NCBI RefSeq assembly: GCF_046000175.1
Contig: NZ_JBEOMB010000023.1
Span: 1 to 64,000, forward strand
Source of the DNA: Rhodoplanes sp046000175
Lineage (GTDB): Bacteria > Pseudomonadota > Alphaproteobacteria > Rhizobiales > Xanthobacteraceae
Direction of reading: 5' to 3'
Length of the DNA stretch: 64,000 nt
Shown here in pieces: positions 33,828 to 42,148 of this stretch (its first letter is position 1; each line of letters opens with the position of its first letter). The position numbers and the translations under genes were made by a program. The notes under the pieces are model-generated. The model saw only the letters and a program-made list of their open reading frames with translations. It made no database searches and was not told the DNA's origin.

Positions 33828-34751
33828 ATGATCATCGATATCAGCTGCTACCCGACGAACATCGTCGACCTCGCCTGGCGGCATGACGGCGAGCCGTTCA
33901 CGGGCGAGCGCCTGCTGAAGATGATGGACGGCCCCTACTGGGTGAACGGCAAGCCGCGCCGCGTCGACAAGGCGTTCATCCAGCCGCCCCAGGGCAACAC
34001 GCTCTACACCGACGGCGTGCTCGAGAAGGCCGGCCGCGACGGCATCGACGAGTATATGGCCTACACGCTCGAGCTGGTGCGCAAGTATCCGGACCGGTTC
34101 ATCGGCTGCTTCGTCTACAATCCGCGCTACGGCGTGAAGAACGGCGTCGAGGCGATCGAGCGCTACGTCAAGCAGCACGGTTTCAAGATGGTGCAGTTCC
34201 AGGCGAACATGCACTGCTATCGTCCCGACCGCGCCATGGACTGGCTGCAGCCCGCGATGGAGAAGTGCGCCGAGCTCGGCGTGCTGGTGAAGCTCCACAC
34301 CGGTGACGGCCCCTACTCGATCCCCAACGAGTGGACGCCGATCATGTACAAGTACAAGACCGTGAACTTCATCATGGCGCATTTCGGTGTGCAGACCGGC
34401 GGCGTCTACTGCTTCGAGCCGTTCCAGCTCGCCATGGACAACCCGAACGTCTTCTGCGAGTCCGGCTGGTGCCTGCAGTCGCGCATCGTCGAGTTCTCCA
34501 AGGATCTGCCCAAGAACAAGATCCTGTTCGGTACCGACACGCCGCCGAACGAGCCCGGCATGTGGCTGCGCCATCTCGAGGTGCTGTGCACCGAGCCGCC
34601 GCAGGGCCTCAACCTCGACGAGGACACGCTCGAGGACTACTTCGGCAACAACGTCGCCCGGATGATCGGGCTCGAGCCGACCGCCCCGCCGAAGAGCCGC
34701 GAGGAGGCCGAGGCCTATCTCGCCGCCTGCAAGCAGCGCGAAGCGGCCTGA
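33828..34751 (+). CDS. amidohydrolase-family paralog lacking the HxH motif
   Basis: 307-aa TIM-barrel protein closely similar to the next gene along its whole length (shared FTGERLLKMMDGPY, YPDRFIG, HTGDGPY, ESGWC.QSRIVEF, GTD.PPNEPGMWLR). Family members bind the metal through an N-terminal HxH. Here that motif reads DISCYPT (Ser6, Tyr8), whereas the neighbour has DTHLHPT. The later ligands His157, His185 and Asp237 remain. It may be a non-catalytic partner in a hetero-oligomer, or use a different chemistry. The ATG at 33828 is favoured by AAGGAG nearby. Confidence 0.88.
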   Translation: MIIDISCYPTNIVDLAWRHDGEPFTGERLLKMMDGPYWVNGKPRRVDKAFIQPPQGNTLYTDGVLEKAGRDGIDEYMAYTLELVRKYPDRFIGCFVYNPRYGVKNGVEAIERYVKQHGFKMVQFQANMHCYRPDRAMDWLQPAMEKCAELGVLVKLHTGDGPYSIPNEWTPIMYKYKTVNFIMAHFGVQTGGVYCFEPFQLAMDNPNVFCESGWCLQSRIVEFSKDLPKNKILFGTDTPPNEPGMWLRHLEVLCTEPPQGLNLDEDTLEDYFGNNVARMIGLEPTAPPKSREEAEAYLAACKQREAA

Positions 34752-34771
34752 CGCATTTCGGAGAGAGCCCG

Positions 34772-35707
34772 ATGATCATCGACACCCACCTGCATCCCAC
34801 CAACCTGGTCGACGAGGCGTGGCGCCACACCGGCACGCCCTTCACGGGCGAGCGCCTGCTGAAGATGATGGACGGCCCCTACATGATCAACGGCAAGCCG
34901 CGCCGGATCGACATGGGCTTCATCCAGCCGCCGCCCGGCAACACCGGCTACCGCGACGGCAATCGCATGGGTCGCGAGGGCATCCGCGACTACATGAGCT
35001 ACATCGCGGAGCTGTGCCAGAAGTATCCGGACCGCTTCATCGGCAACTTCACGTTCAACCCGCGCTGGGGCCCCGAGAACGGTGCCGCCGAGCTCGAGTT
35101 CCACGTGAAGGAGTACGGCTTCAAGATGCTGAAGCTGCACGCCAACATGCACGGCTACCGGCCCGACCGCGCGCTCGACTGGCTGCGCCCGGCGATGAAG
35201 AAGTGCGCCGAGCTGGGCGTCGTCGTGCTGATCCACACGGGTGACGGCCCCTATACGATCCCGACCATGTTCTATCCGGTGATCCGCGAGTTCCCGATGG
35301 TGAACTTCATCATCGGCCACTTCGGCATCCAGACCGGCGGCAACTACTCGTTCGAGGCGTTCTGGATGGCGATGGACACGCCGAACGTCGTCTGCGAGTC
35401 GGGCTGGTGCTTCCAGTCGCGCATCGTCGAGTTCGCCCGCGAGCTGCCCCGCCACAAGATCGTGTTCGGCACCGACTCGCCGCCGAACGAGCCCGGCATG
35501 TGGCTGCGCGAGCTCGAGGTGCTGTGCTCGCCGCCGCCCCACGGCATCAATCTCGACGAGGACGGCCTCGAGGACTACATGGGCAACAACATCGCTCGCA
35601 TCTGCGGTATCCCGACGACGCCGCCGCCGCGCACCCAGGAAGAGGCGCTGGCCCGCCTGAAGGACACCTATGCGATGGTCGAGCCGCGTCCCACGGTTCC
35701 GGCCTGA
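34772..35707 (+). CDS. amidohydrolase-2 family protein (decarboxylase/hydrolase)
   Basis: 311-aa metal-dependent TIM-barrel protein of the amidohydrolase-2 group, which includes ACMSD-type decarboxylases and hydrolases of ring-cleavage products. Metal ligands are complete: His6 and His8 in DTHLHPT, His155 in HTGDGP, His183 in GHFG and Asp235 in FGTDSPP. It lies 20 bp after its paralog and 68 bp before the Mo-hydroxylase genes. The pair probably processes the product or substrate of that oxidoreductase. The exact reaction is not recognisable. Confidence 0.9.
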   Translation: MIIDTHLHPTNLVDEAWRHTGTPFTGERLLKMMDGPYMINGKPRRIDMGFIQPPPGNTGYRDGNRMGREGIRDYMSYIAELCQKYPDRFIGNFTFNPRWGPENGAAELEFHVKEYGFKMLKLHANMHGYRPDRALDWLRPAMKKCAELGVVVLIHTGDGPYTIPTMFYPVIREFPMVNFIIGHFGIQTGGNYSFEAFWMAMDTPNVVCESGWCFQSRIVEFARELPRHKIVFGTDSPPNEPGMWLRELEVLCSPPPHGINLDEDGLEDYMGNNIARICGIPTTPPPRTQEEALARLKDTYAMVEPRPTVPA

Positions 35708-35775
35708 GTCATCGTCCAATGCGGCGGGCGGGGAGACATCCTCGCCCGTCGTTCCCTTGTCCGGCGCGGCGTCCC

Positions 35776-36651
35776 ATGCATCCCTTCGCCTTTTTTCAAC
35801 CGAAGACTCTCGACGAGACGATCGCGCTCCTGTCGCAGCACGGCCGCACGGCCGACCTGATGGCGGGCGGCACCGATCTGCTCGTGGAGATCAAGGAAAG
35901 CATTCGCCGGCCGGCCGTCGTCGTCGACATCAAGAAGGTGCCGGGCCTCGGCGATCTCGTCTGCGACGCGACGCAGGGGCTTCGCATCGGCGCGCTCGTG
36001 ACGGTACGCGCCATCGAGACCTCGCCCGCGGTCCAGCGCCTCTATCCGGCTGTAGCGCAGGCCGCGCAAGAAATCGGCTCGATCCAGATCAGGAACCGGG
36101 CGACCGTCGTCGGCAATGTCTGTCGCGCCTCGCCATCGGCCGACACGCTGCCGCCGCTGATCGCCTGCGGCGCGACGATCGAGATGGTGGGCCCGAGCGG
36201 GCCGCGCCGCCTGCCGCTCGAGGAGTTCTTCACCGGTCCGGGCAAGACCGCGCTCGGTCCGAGCGAGATCGTCACCGCCCTCGTGCTGCCGCCGCCGGCT
36301 GCCGCGAGCGGTGCCGACTACATCAAGCACGGCCGCCGCCGCGCCATGGAGCTGGCGACCGTCGGGGTCGCGGTGTCGCTGCGCCGCGACGGCGACGTCT
36401 GCCGCGACCTGCGCATCGTGCTCGGTGCCGTGGCGCCGACGCCGATCCGGGCGTGCGCCGCCGAGACCGCGCTGGAGGGCGCCGTTCCCGACGAGACGAC
36501 GATCGCCGCAGCGGGCCGCATGGCGCGTGAGGACTCGCGGCCGATCAGCAATGTGCGGGCGAGCGCCGACTATCGCCGCGCCATGGTCGAGGTGCTGACG
36601 CGCCGCGCCGTCGCGACGGCGTGGGCGCGGGCCTGCGGGGAGACCCGGTGA
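35776..36651 (+). CDS. molybdenum hydroxylase FAD-binding subunit (CoxM/HcrB-like)
   Basis: 291-aa FAD subunit of the xanthine dehydrogenase family. The flavin-binding motif AGGTDLL is near residue 34, and the second motif TVVGNVCRASPSADTLPPLIA is near residue 112. The C-terminal CO-dehydrogenase flavoprotein domain is complete. It passes electrons from the iron-sulfur subunit encoded next, whose ATG overlaps this stop by one base. Confidence 0.93.
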   Translation: MHPFAFFQPKTLDETIALLSQHGRTADLMAGGTDLLVEIKESIRRPAVVVDIKKVPGLGDLVCDATQGLRIGALVTVRAIETSPAVQRLYPAVAQAAQEIGSIQIRNRATVVGNVCRASPSADTLPPLIACGATIEMVGPSGPRRLPLEEFFTGPGKTALGPSEIVTALVLPPPAAASGADYIKHGRRRAMELATVGVAVSLRRDGDVCRDLRIVLGAVAPTPIRACAAETALEGAVPDETTIAAAGRMAREDSRPISNVRASADYRRAMVEVLTRRAVATAWARACGETR

Positions 36652-37166
36652 TGACCATCTCGACCACGACCGTCTCTAGCGTTCCGATCAACGTCACGAT
36701 CAACGGCGAAGCGCGCGAGCTCGTCGTCGCGCCGTCGCGCACGCTGCTCGACGTGCTGCGCAACGAGGCCGGCCTCACCGGCACCAAGAAGGGCTGCGAC
36801 GTCGGCGATTGCGGCGCCTGCACGGTGCTGCTCGACGACGTGCCGGTGAATTCCTGTCTCGTGCTGGCCGTCGAGGCCGACGGACGCAGCGTCACGACGA
36901 TCGAGGGGATCGCCCCGGATCCCGACCGCCTGCACCCGCTGCAGGAGAACTTCATGGCGCTCGGCGCCTCGCAATGCGGCTTCTGCACGCCCGGCATCAT
37001 CGTGATGGCCAAGGCGCTGCTCGACAAGAACCCGAACCCGACCGAGGAGGAGATCCGCTTCGGCCTCGCCGGGAACATCTGCCGCTGCACCGGCTACACC
37101 AAGATCGTCGAGGCCATCCAGGTGACGGCGCGGCAGATGGCCGCGGCCGGCCCGGACGGCGCCTGA
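36651..37166 (+). CDS. molybdenum hydroxylase [2Fe-2S] subunit (CoxS/HcrC-like)
   Basis: 171-aa electron-transfer subunit with both expected clusters. The plant-ferredoxin-type motif is GCDVGDCGACTVLL plus a later Cys; the second domain has CGFCTPGI and CRCTGY. The start at 36651 overlaps the FAD-subunit stop (TGATG), indicating coupling. An N-terminal extension of about ten residues precedes the ferredoxin domain. Confidence 0.95.
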   Translation: MTISTTTVSSVPINVTINGEARELVVAPSRTLLDVLRNEAGLTGTKKGCDVGDCGACTVLLDDVPVNSCLVLAVEADGRSVTTIEGIAPDPDRLHPLQENFMALGASQCGFCTPGIIVMAKALLDKNPNPTEEEIRFGLAGNICRCTGYTKIVEAIQVTARQMAAAGPDGA

Positions 37167-37321
37167 ATAACATGCAGGCCGTCGACGGCGCTGCCGCGGG
37201 TCGCGGCACGCCGTGGCGCCGGAACGCGGAATTCGAGGCGAACCGTGGCCCGTACAATGGCATGTGGTTTGCCTGCAAAGACGGCAGTGGATCCCCGTCG
37301 GGATTCCCGGGAGCGTCAGAC

Positions 37322-38335
37322 ATGATCAGATCAGTTCTTGCCGGAACCGTCGCCTCGCTGCTCGCCGCCGTCGCGGCGGTGCCCGCCTTGGCCGACACCG
37401 ACATCAAGTTCGCCCTCGACTGGAAGTTCGAGGGTCCGACGGCGCCGTATTTCGTCGCCATCGACAAGGGCTACTACAAGGCCGAGGGCCTCAACGTGTC
37501 GATCGACACCGGCGCCGGCTCGGTGTCGGGCATTCCGCGCGTCGCGGTCGGCACTCATCAGCTCGGGTTCTTCGACCTCAACTCCGTCGTCCGCTTCCGC
37601 GACCAGAATCCCGAGAAGGACATCAAGGTCGTGATGATGCTGTACGATCGCCCGCCCTTCGCGATCGGGACGCTGAAGAAGACCGGAATCGCCAAGCCGA
37701 AAGACCTCGAGGGCAAGGTGCTCGGCGCGCCGGCGGCCGACGGCGCCTTCGCGCAGTGGAAGGCCTTCGTCCAGGCCAATGCGATCGACGAGTCGAAGGT
37801 GAAGATCGAGAACATCGGCTTCCCGGTGCGCGAGCCGATGCTCGCCGACGGCAAGGTCGACGCCATCACGGGCTTCACGTTCTCGATGCACTTCAACCTG
37901 CTGCAGAAGGGCATTCCGGCCGACCAGATCCAGATGCTGGTGATGTCCGACCACGGCCTGTCGCTCTACGGCAACGGCATCATCGTCAATCCGGACTTCC
38001 TCAAGAACAATCCGGAGGCCGTGAAGGGCTTCATCCGGGCCACCATCAAGGGCCTGCAGGACACCGTGAAGGATCCGGCGACCGCCGTGAAGGCGGTGAT
38101 GAAGCGCTACGAGACCGGTGACGAGAAGACGGAGCGCGAGCGGCTCGAGCTGGTGCTGCGCGAGCACGTGGTCACGCCGTGGGTGAAGCAGAACGGCGTC
38201 GGCGACGTCGACCCGGCCCGTCTCGCCAAGTCGGTGGAGCAGATCGGCGTCACCTACGCGTACAAGAACAAGCCCTTCGCGATCGACGTGTTCACCAACA
38301 AGTACCTGCCGCCGGCGGCGGACCGGAAGCTGTGA
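37322..38335 (+). CDS. ABC-type substrate-binding protein (SsuA/ThiY/NMT1-like)
   Basis: 337-aa periplasmic receptor with a signal peptide ending ALA near residue 24. The mature start DIKFALDWKFEGPTAPYFVA, then KGYYKAEGLNVSID, is typical of the NMT1/SsuA fold that delivers aromatic, sulfonate or pyrimidine-like ligands. It sits between the small and large subunits of the Mo-hydroxylase, which ties its ligand to that enzyme's pathway. No ABC permease or ATPase gene is nearby. Confidence 0.9.
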   Translation: MIRSVLAGTVASLLAAVAAVPALADTDIKFALDWKFEGPTAPYFVAIDKGYYKAEGLNVSIDTGAGSVSGIPRVAVGTHQLGFFDLNSVVRFRDQNPEKDIKVVMMLYDRPPFAIGTLKKTGIAKPKDLEGKVLGAPAADGAFAQWKAFVQANAIDESKVKIENIGFPVREPMLADGKVDAITGFTFSMHFNLLQKGIPADQIQMLVMSDHGLSLYGNGIIVNPDFLKNNPEAVKGFIRATIKGLQDTVKDPATAVKAVMKRYETGDEKTERERLELVLREHVVTPWVKQNGVGDVDPARLAKSVEQIGVTYAYKNKPFAIDVFTNKYLPPAADRKL

Positions 38336-38353
38336 GGACGTGACGTCCGTGGG

Positions 38354-38499
38354 CCTCGTGTCCCGGACGTGTCGTAGCGGACCAGCAGTCCGCTGCGACA
38401 CCGAGCCGGGACCCAGGGGCCCAGGAGCGCGGACGGGCGAGAACTGGGTCCCGGGTCTGAGCGCGTCACGGTGTGACGCGCTCCGCCCGGGACACGAGG
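38354..38499. repeat. nested palindromic repeat, copy B, with 13-bp terminal inverted repeats
   Basis: 146-bp element between the receptor gene and the Mo-hydroxylase large subunit. Its ends are perfect 13-bp inverted repeats, CCTCGTGTCCCGG and CCGGGACACGAGG. Inside are a perfect 11-bp pair (CCGGGACCCAG 38406-38416 / CTGGGTCCCGG 38444-38454) and two hairpins (13-bp stem at 38370-38400, 11-bp stem at 38459-38483). The layout and border sequences recur at 6541-6678. It resembles a small non-autonomous palindromic element. Confidence 0.75.
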
Positions 38500-38518
38500 T
38501 GCGAGGAACAGGGCGGCC

Positions 38519-40801
38519 ATGACTTCAGTGATCGGCAAGAGCGTCAAGCGCACCGACACGCTCGGCAAGGTGACGGGCGGCGCCGTCTATGCGGGCGACG
38601 TGGTCCTGCCGGGCCAGCTGCACGGCAAGATGAAGCGCGCCACCGTGGCGCATGCCCGCATCGTGTCGATCGACACCAGCAAGGCGCTGGCCCTGCCCGG
38701 TGTGAAAGCGATCCTCACCCATGCCGACGTGCCGCGCGTGCTGCACTACGGCTCGCCGCATCCGCGCTCCGCGTCGGTGACGCAGGACCAGTACATCCTC
38801 GACACCAAGGTCCGTTACTACGGGGAAGGCGTCGCCGCGGTCGCCGCGACCTCCGAGGAGATCGCCGAGCTCGCCTGCGAGCTGATCGAGGTCACATACG
38901 AGCCGCTGCCGGCCGTGTTCACGGTCGAGGACGCGCTGAAGCCCGACGCACCGATGATCCACGACGTCGGCCCCGGCGGAAATCTCGTTCTGCCGCCCTT
39001 TGTCGTCACGCGCGGCGACGTTGAAAAAGGCTTCGCCGAGGCCGACGTGATCGTCGAGGGCGAGTACGGCATGGGCCGGCCGACGCCGGCCTACATGGAG
39101 CCGAACGTCTGCGTCTGCCAGTGGGATCCGCTCGGCAAGCTGACCATCTGGACGTCGACCCAGAGCCCCTTCATGGTGCGCGGCACGCTCGCCGAGGTGC
39201 TGGGCCTGCCCCTCAACAAGGTGCGGGTGCTGGTCGATCACATGGGCGGCGGCTTCGGCGCCAAGCAGGATCTTTTCCAGCACGAGTTCCTGTGCGCGCT
39301 CCTGGCGCAACGCACGCGGCGCCCGGTGCGCATGGAGTTTTCGAGGAAGGAGACGTTTCTGGGTGGCCGCACGCGGCATCCTGGAACCGTATGGATCAGA
39401 CAAGGGTTCAAGCGCGACGGCACCATCACGGCGCGCGAAGCGAAGGTGGTGTTCAACAGCGGCGCCTACGGCTCGCACGGGCCGGGCGTCACGGCGGTCG
39501 GCACCGCGGCGCTGACCTCGCTCTATCGCTGCGAGAACGTGCGGCTGGAAGGACGCTGCGTCTACACCAACACGCCGATCGCCGGTGCCTTCAGGGGCTA
39601 CGGCGTGGTGCAGACCTATTACGCCCTCGACATCCTGATGGACGAGGCGGCCGAGACGCTCGGGATGGATCCGGCGGAGCTGAAGCTGAAGAACGCGGTG
39701 CGCGAGGGCGACGTCGCGCCCTCCAATCATCCGCTCACGGGCCATGGGCTGGAAGACTGCATCCGCCGCGGCATGGAGGAGACCGGCTGGGCCTCGCGGT
39801 CCGCGTCACGGCCTTCGGCGAAGGCCAGCCGGCTGCGCCGCGGCTGGGGCATGGGCTGCGAGATGCACGGCTCCTCCGCCTATCCGGGCATCAAGGAGCA
39901 GGGCAACGCGGTCGTCCGCATGAACGAGGACGGCTCGGTGACGCTGATGACCGGCACCACCGGGCTGGGCACCGGCGCGCACACCGCGCTCGCCCAGATC
40001 ACGGCCGAGGAGCTCGGCGTGACGTTCGACGACGTCGCCGTGGTGCACGGCGACACCGACGTGGTGCCGTGGGACATCGGCGCCTTCGCCAGCCACACCA
40101 CCTTCATGGCCGGTCGCGCCTGCCAGATGGCGGCCGCGCAGGTGAAGGCGAAGGTTCTGGCGCGCGCCGCCGACAAGATGGAGGTCGCGGCCGGGGATCT
40201 CGAGATCAAGGACAGCGTCATCACTGTGAAGGGCGTGCCCGGACTGTCGATGACGGTGCGCGACGCGATCGCGGCCGAGAAGGGCATCCCGGCGCCGCAG
40301 CTCCTCGGCGAGGGCAGCTATCACCCGACCAAGTCGTATTCGTTCGCGGCGCATTTCGTCGAGGTCGAGGTCGACACCGAGACCGGCCACGTGACCGTGC
40401 TGCAGGTCGTGCCCGTGCACGAGATCGGCAAGATCATCCATCCGATCGCGGCGGCCGGCCAGATCGAGGGCGGCATCCAGCAGGGCATCGGCCACACGCT
40501 GAGCGAGGACTTCGTGGTCGATCATCGTGACGGCCGGCCGCTCAATGCGAGCTTCGTCGACTACAAGATGCCGCTCGCCATGGACATGCCGCCGATCCGG
40601 ACCATCATCCTGGAGACGGCGCCGTCCGACGGCGGGCCGTTCGGCGCCAAGGGCGTCGGCGAGGATCCGATCATCGCCATCGGCCCCGCCATCGCCAATG
40701 CCATCCACGACGCGATCGGCGTGCGCTTCCGCCACTATCCGATCACGCCGGAGCAGATTCTCTCTGCGCTCGCCGAGCGCGAGGGCGCGCAGGCGGCGTG
40801 A
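38519..40801 (+). CDS. molybdenum hydroxylase large (Mo-cofactor) subunit
   Basis: 760-aa catalytic subunit of the xanthine dehydrogenase/4-hydroxybenzoyl-CoA reductase superfamily. Visible landmarks are DHMGGGFGAKQD, PIAGAFRGYG and the C-terminal GGPFGAKGVGE, whose last Glu is the conserved catalytic base. It binds the molybdopterin cofactor; the VGTAALTSLY region and the absence of the CoxL AYRCSFR loop argue against CO dehydrogenase. Substrates of such enzymes are aromatic heterocycles, aldehydes or aryl-CoA, and sequence reading cannot decide among these. The gene is separated from its partner subunits by a receptor gene and a palindromic repeat. Confidence 0.92.
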   Translation: MTSVIGKSVKRTDTLGKVTGGAVYAGDVVLPGQLHGKMKRATVAHARIVSIDTSKALALPGVKAILTHADVPRVLHYGSPHPRSASVTQDQYILDTKVRYYGEGVAAVAATSEEIAELACELIEVTYEPLPAVFTVEDALKPDAPMIHDVGPGGNLVLPPFVVTRGDVEKGFAEADVIVEGEYGMGRPTPAYMEPNVCVCQWDPLGKLTIWTSTQSPFMVRGTLAEVLGLPLNKVRVLVDHMGGGFGAKQDLFQHEFLCALLAQRTRRPVRMEFSRKETFLGGRTRHPGTVWIRQGFKRDGTITAREAKVVFNSGAYGSHGPGVTAVGTAALTSLYRCENVRLEGRCVYTNTPIAGAFRGYGVVQTYYALDILMDEAAETLGMDPAELKLKNAVREGDVAPSNHPLTGHGLEDCIRRGMEETGWASRSASRPSAKASRLRRGWGMGCEMHGSSAYPGIKEQGNAVVRMNEDGSVTLMTGTTGLGTGAHTALAQITAEELGVTFDDVAVVHGDTDVVPWDIGAFASHTTFMAGRACQMAAAQVKAKVLARAADKMEVAAGDLEIKDSVITVKGVPGLSMTVRDAIAAEKGIPAPQLLGEGSYHPTKSYSFAAHFVEVEVDTETGHVTVLQVVPVHEIGKIIHPIAAAGQIEGGIQQGIGHTLSEDFVVDHRDGRPLNASFVDYKMPLAMDMPPIRTIILETAPSDGGPFGAKGVGEDPIIAIGPAIANAIHDAIGVRFRHYPITPEQILSALAEREGAQAA

Positions 40802-40816
40802 CCGGTCTCTCTCCGT

Positions 40817-40918
40817 CACCCTGAGGTGCCGCGCGAAGCGCGGCCTCGAAGGGCGACGGCCCGCCGATCCGGGGCCGCATCCTTCGAGGCTCGACCTGCG
40901 GTCGAGCACCTCAGGATG
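40817..40918. repeat. nested palindromic repeat, left of cobW-like gene
   Basis: About 102 bp. The outer arms CACCCTGAGGTGC and GCACCTCAGGATG pair with one mismatch. Inner arms CCTCGAAGG and CCTTCGAGG pair perfectly, and two hairpins (CCGCGC-GAA-GCGCGG and GCTCGAC-N5-GTCGAGC) fill the ends. The 'ccttcgag...cctcaggatgag' core is a familiar intergenic repeat in Bradyrhizobiaceae-like genomes. A second copy lies at 42013-42124. Confidence 0.75.
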
Positions 40919-40966
40919 AGGGTCTGAATCAGAAACGACAGAATTCCAGCCCTGCCGGGTGAGACA

Positions 40967-41971
40967 ATGACCGACACCAGCAATCAGACGCCCGTCCCCG
41001 TCACCATCCTCACGGGCTTTCTCGGCGCCGGCAAGACGACGCTGCTGAACTACATCCTCACCGAGCGGCACGGCCACCGCATCGCCGTGATCGAGAACGA
41101 GTTCGGCGAGGTGAACATCGACTCCGGTCTCGTCCTCACCTCGGAGGAGGAGATCTACGAGATGACCAACGGCTGCATCTGCTGCACGGCGAGCGTCCGC
41201 CAGGACCTCATCGAGGTGCTGCAGAAGCTGATGGCGCGTCGCGAGAAGTTCGATCACATCCTGGTCGAGACGACCGGCATCGCCGATCCGACCCCGGTCG
41301 CGGCGGCGTTCTTCGTCGACGCCGAGGTGGCGAAGCAGGTCAGCCTCGACGGCATCGTCACGCTGGTCGATGCCATGCATATCGGCCGGCATCTCGACGA
41401 CCCGGATCTGCACGGCGTCGACAACCAGGCCGTCGATCAGATCGTCGCGGCCGACCGGCTGATCGTCAACAAGGTCGATCTCGTCGACGAGCCTGAGCTC
41501 GCCACGATCGAGAGCCGCATGCGCGGCCTCAACGCGACGGCCGAGATCATCCGGTCGAGCTACGCCAAGGTCGAGCTGGAGAAGATTCTCGGCATCGGCG
41601 CCTTCGACCTCTCGAAGACGCTCGCCGCCGACGAGCAGTTCCTCGACGTCCATCATCACCATCACGAGCACGACCCCGGGCTGGAGACGATGTCGTTCGT
41701 CGATCCGGGGTCGTTCGATCGCGACAAGCTCGAGGCGTGGCTGCGGGATTTCCTGGCCGCGCACGGCGACGACGTGTTCCGGCTCAAGGGCATCGTCGCG
41801 ATGGCGGGCGACGCCCGGCGTCACGTCATCCAGGGCGTCCATCGCCTGATGGAAATCCGCTCCGCCGATCCGTGGGGCAAGCAGCCGCGCGCCTCGCGCA
41901 TCGTGCTGATCGGCAAGAAGCTCGACCGCGAAGCCGTCACGGCGGGCCTGCGCGGATGTCTGGTGGAGTAG
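40967..41971 (+). CDS. CobW/COG0523-family metallochaperone GTPase
   Basis: 334-aa GTPase. Walker A is GFLGAGKTT (residues 17-25), the family CxCC metal motif is CICC at 70-73, and NKVD at 168-171 recognises guanine. A histidine-rich run HHHHHEH at 229-235 suggests metal storage or delivery. The C-terminal CobW_C domain is complete. COG0523 proteins insert or deliver Zn, Co or Fe to client enzymes; here the metal-dependent amidohydrolases of the same module are natural candidates, by inference. The gene is flanked on both sides by copies of one palindromic repeat. Confidence 0.92.
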   Translation: MTDTSNQTPVPVTILTGFLGAGKTTLLNYILTERHGHRIAVIENEFGEVNIDSGLVLTSEEEIYEMTNGCICCTASVRQDLIEVLQKLMARREKFDHILVETTGIADPTPVAAAFFVDAEVAKQVSLDGIVTLVDAMHIGRHLDDPDLHGVDNQAVDQIVAADRLIVNKVDLVDEPELATIESRMRGLNATAEIIRSSYAKVELEKILGIGAFDLSKTLAADEQFLDVHHHHHEHDPGLETMSFVDPGSFDRDKLEAWLRDFLAAHGDDVFRLKGIVAMAGDARRHVIQGVHRLMEIRSADPWGKQPRASRIVLIGKKLDREAVTAGLRGCLVE

Positions 41972-42012
41972 GGGTAGGGCAGGTGGCTCGGGGCGGACTT
42001 GCTCCGCCTCGC

Positions 42013-42124
42013 CCCTCATGGTGAGGAGCGCTCCGCAGGAGCGCGTCTCGAACCATGCGGCCGGTTCAGCGGCCGCCCTCGTCCTTCGAGACGCGGACCT
42101 GCGGTCCGCTCCTCAGGATGAGGG
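42013..42124. repeat. nested palindromic repeat, right of cobW-like gene
   Basis: About 112 bp and same family and orientation as 40817-40918. The outer arms CCCTCATGGTGAGGAG and CTCCTCAGGATGAGGG pair with two mismatches. The CCTTCGAGAC core and a GCGGAC-N5-GTCCGC hairpin are shared in type. It lies between convergent stops of the cobW-like gene and metZ and may also serve as a terminator for both. Confidence 0.75.
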
Positions 42125-42148
42125 CGGAGAGTTGCTGTCGCGGTGCAT

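Noticed and set aside
35776..40801. CO dehydrogenase (coxMSL) as identity of the Mo-hydroxylase
   Set aside because: The subunit order and large-subunit length are similar, but the CoxL active-site loop AYRCSFR is not seen. The equivalent region reads PIAGAFRGYG, as in xanthine dehydrogenase or aryl-CoA reductase relatives.
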